Origin: Streptomyces sp. MH60
Lineage (GTDB): Bacteria > Actinomycetota > Actinomycetes > Streptomycetales > Streptomycetaceae
Direction of reading: 5' to 3'
Length of the DNA stretch: 64,000 nt
NCBI RefSeq assembly: GCF_002939385.1
Contig: NZ_MULI01000023.1
Coordinates: 32,971-96,970 of the forward strand
The translations under genes and the position numbers were made by a program. The notes beneath the pieces were generated by a model, which worked only from the letters and a program-made list of their open reading frames with translations, ran no database searches and was not told the DNA's origin. Shown one piece after another: positions 47,923 through 54,622 of this stretch. Each line of letters begins with the position of its first letter. The first letter of the stretch is position 1.

Positions 47923-47949
47923 CGGGCGTCCCCCCGAGTGGTACGCCCG
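47923..47949 (+). other. Second C-rich-loop hairpin
   Basis: CGGGCGT (47923-47929) pairs with ACGCCCG (47943-47949) and the loop begins with six C (47930-47935). It follows the T-tract of the small RNA by ten bases, so it belongs to read-through transcripts or to the phoH leader. Confidence 0.45.
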
Positions 47950-48257
47950 TAACGAGGAGTTCACCGGTGCGCCGTCCTGTGTCGTGGCATGGCGGCGCTT
48001 GTTCGAGGGCATAAGCCAAGCAGGTCGACGCCCGAACCACGGGTGTCGGTTCTCAGCGGACGGCACGGAGCCGTCCGCCCGGGAGGCCCTTTGCACCAGC
48101 CCCACCGTGCGGTCACGGCACGGAAGACGCGGCGGAGGGCCGGTCCACGGCCCGCGCCAGTGCAGGGCGGCCCTCGACCGGCCGGATCGTTACGGCCCTC
48201 CCGGTCCAGCGTCCACTCCGTCGCTCCCCGACCTCTTCCGAGGGGGTACGTCCTTCC

Positions 48258-49583
48258 GTGGTGACCAGCACAAAGCGCCACAAGCCCGACCGGCGCACCT
48301 ACGTTCTCGACACCAGCGTCCTGCTGGCCGACCCGAACGCCCTGAACCGCTTCGACGAGCACGAGGTCGTGCTCCCCATCGTCGTGGTGACGGAGTTGGA
48401 GGCCAAAAGGCACCATCCCGAACTCGGGTACTTCGCCCGGCAGGCCCTGCGCCTGCTCGACGAGTTCCGGGTGCGGCACGGTCGCCTCGACGCCCCCATC
48501 CCGATCGGGGACCTCGGCGGCACCGTCCGTGTCGAGCTCAACCACTCGGACCCCAGCGTGCTGCCCAGCGGCTACCGCCTGGGGGACAACGACTCCCGCA
48601 TCCTCGCGGTCGCCCGCAACCTGCAGGCGGAGGGATTCGACGTCACCGTCGTCTCGAAGGACCTCCCGCTCAGGATCAAGGCGTCCTCCGTCGGTCTCCT
48701 CGCCGAGGAGTACCGCGCCGAGCTGGCCATCACGGACTCCTCCGGCTGGACCGGGATGTCCGAACTCACCCTGCCGGGCGAGCAGGTGGACGTGCTCTTC
48801 GAGGAGGGCCGGGTCTACGTCCCCGAGGCCGCCGACCTGCCCGTGCACACGGGGCTGACCATCCAGTCGGAGCGCGGCAAGGCGCTCGGCCGGGTCACGC
48901 CCGACGGGAACGTCCGGCTGGTGCGCGGCGACCGGGAGGTGTTCGGCATCAAGGGCCGCAGCGCCGAGCAGCGGATCGCGCTCGACCTGCTCCTCGACCC
49001 GGACGTCGGGATCGTGTCGATGGGCGGCCGGGCCGGTACCGGCAAGTCGGCGCTCGCGCTGTGCGCGGGACTGGAGGCCGTGCTCGAACGCCGGCAGCAC
49101 CAGAAGGTGATGGTCTTCCGTCCGCTGTACGCCGTGGGCGGGCAGGAGCTGGGCTATCTGCCCGGCTCCGAGGCCGAGAAGATGAGCCCCTGGGCGCAGG
49201 CGGTCTTCGACACGCTGTCGGCCGTCACCAGCCGGGAGGTCATCGAGGAGGTGACCGCGCGCGGGATGCTGGAGGTGCTGCCGCTCACCCACATCCGGGG
49301 ACGCTCACTGCACGACGCGTTCGTGATCGTCGACGAGGCCCAGTCGCTGGAGCGGAACGTCCTGCTGACCGTGCTGTCCCGGATCGGGGCCAACTCACGG
49401 GTCGTCCTCACCCATGACGTGGCGCAGCGGGACAACCTGCGGGTGGGCCGGTACGACGGGGTCGTCGCCGTCGTCGAGAAGCTGAAGGGGCATCCGCTCT
49501 TCGCGCACGTCACCCTGACGCGCTCCGAGAGGTCCCAGATCGCGGCGCTCGTGACCGAAATGCTGGAGGACGGTCACATCTGA
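48258..49583 (+). CDS. PIN-PhoH fusion ATPase (PhoH2)
   Basis: A 441-residue fusion. The PIN domain (about 14-155) has the acidic residues of a nuclease: RTYVLDTSVLLADP, a mid-domain VVVTELEAK and GDNDSRILAVA followed by VVSKDLPLRIKA. The PhoH ATPase domain has Walker A GRAGTGKSALA, near 262, and Walker B HDAFVIVDEAQSLE. PhoH2 proteins are ATP-driven RNA helicase-nucleases, in mycobacteria paired with the PhoAT antitoxin. No convincing antitoxin gene precedes it here. A GTG pair at 48258/48261 is the likely start. Confidence 0.92.
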   Translation: MVTSTKRHKPDRRTYVLDTSVLLADPNALNRFDEHEVVLPIVVVTELEAKRHHPELGYFARQALRLLDEFRVRHGRLDAPIPIGDLGGTVRVELNHSDPSVLPSGYRLGDNDSRILAVARNLQAEGFDVTVVSKDLPLRIKASSVGLLAEEYRAELAITDSSGWTGMSELTLPGEQVDVLFEEGRVYVPEAADLPVHTGLTIQSERGKALGRVTPDGNVRLVRGDREVFGIKGRSAEQRIALDLLLDPDVGIVSMGGRAGTGKSALALCAGLEAVLERRQHQKVMVFRPLYAVGGQELGYLPGSEAEKMSPWAQAVFDTLSAVTSREVIEEVTARGMLEVLPLTHIRGRSLHDAFVIVDEAQSLERNVLLTVLSRIGANSRVVLTHDVAQRDNLRVGRYDGVVAVVEKLKGHPLFAHVTLTRSERSQIAALVTEMLEDGHI

Positions 49584-49992
49584 CCCGACAAGGGTCGGTT
49601 ACCCGTCAGTTCGGCGCCGTCCGGAAAGGCCGAGAGCCTAGCCGGGCGGCGCCTCGGTGTGTGGGGAATCCCGTGAATCCCCTGGGCCAAACGGGATGTG
49701 AGCTTTCACACGCATCACAGAATTGCCTCACCCGCCGGGTTACGGCAGAGTCTCCTTCCTGTCAGGCCCCGCATACGACACAGCCGTACCCCCAGCGGTA
49801 CGGCGCCCCAGAAACACCAGATCCAACTCCATAGCAGAGTCGTATGCCGCCCGAGCACCATGCGGCGCTCCCGACGAGGGAGTTGTCCACCGGGCCCGTG
49901 CCTCCCGTGACCCGTAGTTGGGGAGGCCAGCGCCAGGGGCACGATTGCGTCCGCGAGGGTCACCGAAGCGGGCGATGCTGGAAGGAAACCGT
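49584..49992 (+). promoter_or_regulatory. Structured leader upstream of the SLT-like hydrolase gene
   Basis: The first half holds a dyad TGTGA-N4-TCACA (49697-49710) that could be a promoter operator. The second half is rich in perfect inverted repeats. GCATACGAC (49771-49779) pairs with GTCGTATGC (49839-49847), enclosing the hairpin GCCGTACC/GGTACGGC (49783-49804). GGCGCT (49864) pairs with AGCGCC (49929), enclosing CTCCC/GGGAG and GCCTCCC/GGGAGGC. Such a multi-stem leader before a cell-wall hydrolase suggests RNA-level control; c-di-AMP riboswitches do this for other Streptomyces hydrolases, but I did not recognise their conserved motifs here. Confidence 0.5.
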
Positions 49993-50691
49993 GTGAGCCG
50001 GATCTCGGTCCGGGGATTCGCAGTGGCCTCGGCCACGGCGGTCACCGCCGTCGGAAGCGTCGTCGGCGTTGCCTCGGGCAGCGTCGCGCAGAGCAACGAC
50101 GACGCGGAGGCGACGGCAGCAGGTACGACCCTGCTTGCCGACATCCCCATGGGTGAGCAGGCGCAGGTGCAGACCGCGTCCCTGACGCAGCAGGCCGACG
50201 TGCAGGCCATCGCGGCGGACGCGAGCGCCAAGAAGGACGCCGAGGCGGCGGCCCGCAAGGCAGCCGCAGAGACCGCCGTGGCCAAGCAGGAGAAGGCCAA
50301 GAAGGCGGCCGCGGAGGCGAAGCAGCGCGAGGCGGAGAAGGAAGCGGCCAGCCGCGACGCCAAGCGCGAGTCCACCAGCTTCGCCGTCCAGAGCTCCTAC
50401 AGCACCAGCCAGATCCAGGCGATGGCCCGTCAGATGGTGCCCGGCGGTCAGTTCCAGTGCTTCAGCAACATCGTGAATCACGAGTCCAGCTGGAACTACC
50501 AGGCCGTGAACGCCTCCTCCGGTGCCTACGGCCTCTTCCAGGCCCTGCCCGCGGGCAAGTACGCCTCCGCGGGCGCCGACTGGCGGACCAACCCGGCCAC
50601 CCAGATCAAGTGGGGCCTCAGCTACATGGACAATCGCTACGGCAGCCCGTGCGAGGCCTGGTCCTTCTGGCAGGCCAACCACTGGTACTGA
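49993..50691 (+). CDS. Secreted cell-wall hydrolase with SLT-like domain
   Basis: The GTG at 49993 follows GAAGGA and gives 232 residues. The signal peptide (ISVRGFAVASATAVTAVGSVVG) ends near SVAQ, residue 36. Residues 75-125 are an Ala/Lys/Glu-rich charged helix, probably a coiled coil. The C-terminal 80 residues are a transglycosylase SLT-like domain: NIVNHESSWNYQAVN carries the catalytic Glu, followed by GAYGLFQALPAGKYASAG and IKWGLSYMDNRYGSPCEAWSF. It likely cleaves peptidoglycan glycan strands. A strong terminator follows at 50745. Confidence 0.88.
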   Translation: MSRISVRGFAVASATAVTAVGSVVGVASGSVAQSNDDAEATAAGTTLLADIPMGEQAQVQTASLTQQADVQAIAADASAKKDAEAAARKAAAETAVAKQEKAKKAAAEAKQREAEKEAASRDAKRESTSFAVQSSYSTSQIQAMARQMVPGGQFQCFSNIVNHESSWNYQAVNASSGAYGLFQALPAGKYASAGADWRTNPATQIKWGLSYMDNRYGSPCEAWSFWQANHWY

Positions 50692-50744
50692 GCCCGCCGT
50701 CCGCCCGTCGTCCCCGTCGGCGCGGCCCCCGCTCAACCTCGCGC

Positions 50745-50775
50745 AGCCCCTCACCGTCCTAGGGTGAGGGGCTTT
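50745..50775 (+). terminator. Strong hairpin terminator after the SLT-like gene
   Basis: AGCCCCTCACC (50745-50755) pairs with GGTGAGGGGCT (50763-50773), an uninterrupted 11-bp stem with a 7-base loop, followed by TT. Confidence 0.75.
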
Positions 50776-50853
50776 CGCGTTGCCGCCCTGTACGGTCGGA
50801 CCGGAATGACTCCGGGGGGAGTGGTGGGGAAGGACGGGGGAAGAGGACGGATC

Positions 50854-52299
50854 ATGTCACGAGTGCCAGGGTGGCTCGGCCGGCTCGGCGCCGGACTGAC
50901 GCGCATGAGCGAGCGGTTGGAGCAGCGCCGCGAAGAGGCGCGGCGGGACGACGCCGACGACGGACCGGTGCCGGCCACCCACCACGTGCGGCGGCCCCTG
51001 GGCGACACGGCCGAGGACGCGGCTGGCGGCGCGACCGACGACACGGTCGCGGAGCACATCGGGGCACACCGTCCGGTCGTGGTCGGCACCCGCCCCGACC
51101 CGGCGCAGGCCGTGCCCTGGGGAGTACGGGTGGCCGCGGAGGCCGGCTGGCGGTTGCTGGTGCTCGCGGGCACCGTGTGGGTGCTGATGCGGGTCATCAG
51201 CGCCGTACAGCTGGTGGTGCTGGCCTTCGTGGCCGCGCTGCTGATCACCGCGCTGCTCCAGCCGGCCGTGGCCTGGCTGCGCCGGCGCGGGGTGCCGCGG
51301 GGGCCGGCCACCGCGCTGACCGCGATCCTCGGGTTCGTGATCATGGGTCTGATCGGCTGGTTCGTCACCTGGCAGGTGATGGAGAACATCGACAACCTCT
51401 CCGACCAGGTCCAGGACGGCATCGACGAACTGCGCAACTGGCTGCTGAACAGTCCGTTCCACGTCACCGACAAGCAGATCAACGAGATCGCCAAGAACCT
51501 GCGGGACGCGGTCGGGGCCAACACCGACCAGATAACGTCCGCCGGGCTCGAGGGCGTCACGGTCGTCGTCGAGGCGCTCACCGGCATCCTGCTGGCCGCC
51601 TTCTCGACGCTCTTCCTGCTCTACGACGGCAAGCGCATCTGGCAGTGGTCGCTGAAGCTGGTGCCCGCGGCCGCCCGGCCGGGCGTGGCCGGGGCCGGTC
51701 CGCGCGCGTGGCGGACGCTGACCGCGTACGTGCGCGGCACGGTGATAGTCGCCCTCATCGACGCCATCTTCATCGGCCTCGGCATCTACTTCCTGGACGT
51801 GCCGATGGCCGTCCCACTGGCCGTGTTCATCTTCCTGTTCGCCTTCGTCCCGCTCGTCGGCGCGGTGGTGTCGGGCGCCCTCGCGGTCGTCGTGGCACTG
51901 GTGACGCAGGGTGTGTTCGCCGCGGTCATGACGCTCGTCGTGGTGCTGGCGGTGCAGCAGATCGAGGGGCACATCCTGCAGCCGTTCATCCTCGGGCGGG
52001 CGGTGCGGGTCCATCCGCTGGCGGTGGTGCTGTCGGTGGCCGCCGGCGGCATGGTGGCCGGCATCGGCGGCGCCGTGGTCGCCGTACCGCTGGTGGCGGT
52101 GACCAACACCGTCGTGGGCTATCTGCGGGCGTACTCACGTGAGGCCGCCCTGCGGCAGACGCCCAGGCCGCACGGGGCCACCTCGACCGACGCCGCCCCG
52201 GCCGCCGACCGGCCTCCGGTGCCGCCGAAGAGCGCGGAGTCCCCGCAAGCCCCGGAGCCCCCGGCGGACGGCCCGCCGTCGGACGCCTCCCCGGCCTAG
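50854..52299 (+). CDS. AI-2E family transporter
   Basis: A 481-residue membrane protein: hydrophilic head of about 90 residues, then seven or eight helices with the AI-2E layout. VLAFVAALLITALLQPAVAWL is the first pair; NIDNLSDQVQDGIDELRNWLLNS is the long cytoplasmic helix. LVGAVVSGALAVVVALVTQGV and QIEGHILQPFILGRAVRVHPL are the conserved C-terminal blocks. The Pro-rich tail is disordered. The ATG at 50854 follows AAGAGGAC; an upstream in-frame start at 50764 lies in the terminator. The substrate is not known; AI-2 export is not shown for this branch. Confidence 0.87.
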   Translation: MSRVPGWLGRLGAGLTRMSERLEQRREEARRDDADDGPVPATHHVRRPLGDTAEDAAGGATDDTVAEHIGAHRPVVVGTRPDPAQAVPWGVRVAAEAGWRLLVLAGTVWVLMRVISAVQLVVLAFVAALLITALLQPAVAWLRRRGVPRGPATALTAILGFVIMGLIGWFVTWQVMENIDNLSDQVQDGIDELRNWLLNSPFHVTDKQINEIAKNLRDAVGANTDQITSAGLEGVTVVVEALTGILLAAFSTLFLLYDGKRIWQWSLKLVPAAARPGVAGAGPRAWRTLTAYVRGTVIVALIDAIFIGLGIYFLDVPMAVPLAVFIFLFAFVPLVGAVVSGALAVVVALVTQGVFAAVMTLVVVLAVQQIEGHILQPFILGRAVRVHPLAVVLSVAAGGMVAGIGGAVVAVPLVAVTNTVVGYLRAYSREAALRQTPRPHGATSTDAAPAADRPPVPPKSAESPQAPEPPADGPPSDASPA

Positions 52300-52308
52300 A
52301 CACGCGAA

Positions 52309-52342
52309 CGGGCCCCGCCCACCTCTCGGTGGGCGGGGCCCG
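52309..52342. terminator. Bidirectional terminator between the transporter and ahpD
   Basis: CGGGCCCCGCCCACC (52309-52323) and GGTGGGCGGGGCCCG (52328-52342) form a perfect 15-bp stem with a 4-base loop between convergent genes. Without a T-tract it is the I-shaped type common in Streptomyces. Confidence 0.75.
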
Positions 52343-52368
52343 TGCCGTGCGTGCCGCGGGGAGCGGGA

Positions 52369-52905
52369 CTACTCGGCGGCCAGGACCGCCTCGGCGTCCA
52401 GCGTGACGCCGACGGCCTCGACCACGGCGGCGATCTTGAACGCCTCCTGGATCGTCTCGCGGTCCACACCGGCCTTGCGGAGCACCTGCTCGTGCGAGTC
52501 CAGGCACATGCCGCAGCCGTTGATGGCGGACACCGCGAAGGACCACAGCTCGAAGTCGACCTTGTCGACGCCCGGGTTGCCGATGACGTTCATCCGCAGA
52601 CCGGCGCGCAGGGTGCCGTACTCGTGGTCCGACAGCAGGTGCCGGGTGCGGTAGAAGACGTTGTTCATCGCCATGACCGCGGCGGCCGATTTGGCGGCCG
52701 AGTACGCCTCGGGCGAGAGGTTCGCCTTCGCCTCCGGCTCCAGCTCGCGCAGCACGATGGGGGAGCGCGAGGCGATGGCGGTCGCCAGCACCGTGCCCCA
52801 CAGCTGCTGCGCCGGGAGGTCGGAGTTGCCGATGACCGAACCCAGGTTGAGCTTCAGGTCCTTGGCGTAGTCCGGTACGGCGGACTTCAGGGAGTCGAGG
52901 GACAT
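52369..52905 (-). CDS. ahpD: Alkylhydroperoxidase AhpD
   Basis: AhpD passes reducing equivalents to AhpC and has weak peroxidase activity of its own. The active-site NGCGMCLDSHE has the two cysteines three apart and the conserved His, near residues 131-138. At 178 residues and all-helical it fits the family. The ATG ending at 52905 is six bases after the ahpC stop, with GGGGGAG overlapping the end of ahpC, so the two are one operon under OxyR. Confidence 0.95.
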   Translation of the reverse strand: MSLDSLKSAVPDYAKDLKLNLGSVIGNSDLPAQQLWGTVLATAIASRSPIVLRELEPEAKANLSPEAYSAAKSAAAVMAMNNVFYRTRHLLSDHEYGTLRAGLRMNVIGNPGVDKVDFELWSFAVSAINGCGMCLDSHEQVLRKAGVDRETIQEAFKIAAVVEAVGVTLDAEAVLAAE

Positions 52906-52911
52906 GTCAGC

Positions 52912-53466
52912 TCACTCCCCCGACAGCAGCGCGACCGGGTCCAGGGTCTCGTCGCCCTTGCTCCAGTTGCACGGGCAGAGCTCGTCGGTCTGCAGGGCGT
53001 CGAGGACCCGCAGGACCTCCTTGGGGTTACGGCCGACGGAGCCGGCGGTGACCATCGTGAACTGGATCTCGTTGTTCTGGTCCACGATGAAGACCGCGCG
53101 CTGCGCGAAGCCGTCCTCGCCCTCGATGCCGAGGTCGCGCATGAGCTCGTGCTTGGAGTCGGCCATCATCGGGAACGGCAGGTCGGTCAGGTCCGGGTGG
53201 TCCTTGCGCCAGGCGTGGTGCACGAACTCGGAGTCGCCGGAGAAGCCGAGGATCTGGGCGTCACGGTCGGCGAACTCGTCGTTCAGCTTGCCGAAGGCGG
53301 CGATCTCGGTGGGGCACACGAAGGTGAAGTCCTTGGGCCACGCGAAGACGACCTTCCACTGACCCTCATAGGTCTTGTGGTTGATCTGCTGGAACTCCTT
53401 GCCCTTCTCCAGCGAGACGCAGGCGGTCAGGTCGAACTCGGGGAACTTGTCACCGACAGTGAGCAC
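52912..53466 (-). CDS. ahpC: Alkyl hydroperoxide reductase AhpC (2-Cys peroxiredoxin)
   Basis: The GTG ending at 53466 (GTG-CTC-ACT, VLTVGDKF) follows GGAGAG and gives 184 residues; the open frame extends 29 codons further without a ribosome site. The peroxidatic cysteine is in DFTFVCPTEI and the resolving cysteine in LCPCNWSKGD. It reduces hydrogen peroxide and alkyl hydroperoxides, using AhpD. It diverges from oxyR, whose product controls it. Confidence 0.96.
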   Translation of the reverse strand: MLTVGDKFPEFDLTACVSLEKGKEFQQINHKTYEGQWKVVFAWPKDFTFVCPTEIAAFGKLNDEFADRDAQILGFSGDSEFVHHAWRKDHPDLTDLPFPMMADSKHELMRDLGIEGEDGFAQRAVFIVDQNNEIQFTMVTAGSVGRNPKEVLRVLDALQTDELCPCNWSKGDETLDPVALLSGE

Positions 53467-53603
53467 GCGCTCTCCAAAAAATGCAGCGAGGAAACACCCG
53501 CTTTGCGAGCGTTTCCATGGGTTGGACGTTGTTGATGTTGGCACAGGGTGCATTGATTAGTGAAATAGCTACAATCGGTCGAGTTGATCGGAGGTGGCTA
53601 TTA
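53467..53603. promoter_or_regulatory. ahpC-oxyR divergent control region
   Basis: This 137-base AT-rich gap must contain both promoters. A LysR-type dyad, ATTG (53552-53555) and CAAT (53572-53575) with 16 bases between, lies about 30 bases upstream of the oxyR start and is the best candidate for the OxyR site; it is inferred, not proved. The oxyR ribosome site GGAGGTG is at 53590-53596. Confidence 0.6.
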
Positions 53604-54542
53604 GTGACCACTAAGAAGAGGCAGCCCAGCCTCGCTCAGCTGCGGGCTTTCGACGCCGTCGCCGAGCACCTGCATTTCCGCGATGCCGCCGCCGCGATCG
53701 GCATGAGCCAGCCGGCGCTCTCGGGCGCGGTCTCCGCGCTGGAGGAGGCACTGGGTGTCACGCTCCTGGAGCGTACGACGCGCAAGGTGCTGCTCTCGCC
53801 GGCCGGGGAACGGCTCGCGGTGCGGACCAAGGCGGTCCTGGCAGAGGTCGGCGCACTCCTGGAGGAGGCGGAGGCGGTCCGGGCGCCCTTCACCGGCGCG
53901 CTGCGGCTCGGCGTCATCCCGACCGTGGCGCCGTACCTGCTGCCGACGGTGCTGCGGCTGGTCCACGACCGCTACCCCGACCTCGACCTCCAGGTCCATG
54001 AGGAGCAGACCGCGAGCCTGTTGGACGGGCTCACCACCGGCCGCCTCGACCTGCTCCTGCTCGCGGTCCCCCTGGGCGTGCCCGGCGTCAGCGAACTCCC
54101 GCTCTTCGACGAGGACTTCGTCCTGGTCACGCCGCTCGACCACCGGCTCGGCGGCCGGGAGGGCCTGGAGCGCTCGGTGCTGCGCGAGCTGAGGCTGCTG
54201 CTGCTCGACGAGGGGCACTGCCTGCGCGACCAGGCGCTCGACATCTGCCGCGAGGCGGGCCGGGCGGGCGTCCCGGCGACGACCACGGCCGCCGGACTGT
54301 CCACGCTGGTGCAGCTGGTGGCGGGCGGCCTCGGGGTGACGCTGCTGCCGCGCACCGCCGTCCGCGTGGAGACCTCCCGCTCCAGCCAGCTCCTCACCGC
54401 GTCCTTCACCGACCCGGCCCCCACCCGCCGCATCGCCCTCGCCATGCGCACGGGCGCGGCCCGCTCGGCGGAGTACGAGGAACTGGCGGCGGCCCTGCGG
54501 GAGGCGATGGCGGACCTGCCGGTCCGGACGGTGCACGACTGA
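53604..54542 (+). CDS. oxyR: LysR-type peroxide sensor OxyR
   Basis: A 312-residue LysR regulator. The winged helix is at residues 6-65 (LAQLRAFDAVAEHLHFRDAAAAIGMSQPALS). The redox cysteines are in DEGHCLRDQALDIC, the same nine-residue spacing as in classical OxyR, forming a disulfide on peroxide exposure. The GTG at 53604 follows GGAGGTG; the first residues are VTTKKRQPSL. It controls the divergent ahpC-ahpD operon and probably itself. Confidence 0.94.
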   Translation: MTTKKRQPSLAQLRAFDAVAEHLHFRDAAAAIGMSQPALSGAVSALEEALGVTLLERTTRKVLLSPAGERLAVRTKAVLAEVGALLEEAEAVRAPFTGALRLGVIPTVAPYLLPTVLRLVHDRYPDLDLQVHEEQTASLLDGLTTGRLDLLLLAVPLGVPGVSELPLFDEDFVLVTPLDHRLGGREGLERSVLRELRLLLLDEGHCLRDQALDICREAGRAGVPATTTAAGLSTLVQLVAGGLGVTLLPRTAVRVETSRSSQLLTASFTDPAPTRRIALAMRTGAARSAEYEELAAALREAMADLPVRTVHD

Positions 54543-54592
54543 GGGACCGGGCGACCACCCGGCCGGGCGGCCGCTCAGTCCCTCGGTCCCTC
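54541..54592. terminator. Possible terminator between oxyR and the ABC permease
   Basis: GAGGGACC at the oxyR stop pairs with GGTCCCTC (54585-54592), with GC-rich inner pairing. The long loop makes it a weaker candidate than the other terminators here. Confidence 0.35.
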
Positions 54593-54622
54593 CGTCGCGC
54601 ACCGGCGGAGCCACCCCGTGCG

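Larger units (their letters stand above)
47242..48257. other. 1-kb non-coding region with several stem-loops
   Basis: No frame in this interval shows the codon bias of the neighbours. Open frames such as 47989-48264, which overlaps the phoH start, have only about 70 per cent G/C at third positions, a TTA codon and no ribosome site. Instead there are four strong hairpins: 47527-47559, the T-tract hairpin 47872-47913, 47923-47949, and 48056-48078 (GCGGACGGC/GCCGTCCGC). The region therefore probably encodes small RNA(s) and a long phoH leader. Confidence 0.6.

Noticed and set aside
47989..48264. A 91-codon frame overlapping the phoH start, possible phoAT antitoxin
   Set aside because: G/C at third positions is only about 70 per cent, it has a TTA codon, no ribosome site and Arg/Pro-rich chance-like sequence.
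49584..49992. Classical c-di-AMP (ydaO) riboswitch before the SLT-like gene
   Set aside because: The stems are real, but I could not recognise the conserved ydaO sequence blocks, so no riboswitch class was assigned.
50764..50853. Earlier start for the AI-2E transporter
   Set aside because: The in-frame start at 50764 lies inside the terminator stem of the previous gene, and AAGAGGAC precedes the ATG at 50854.
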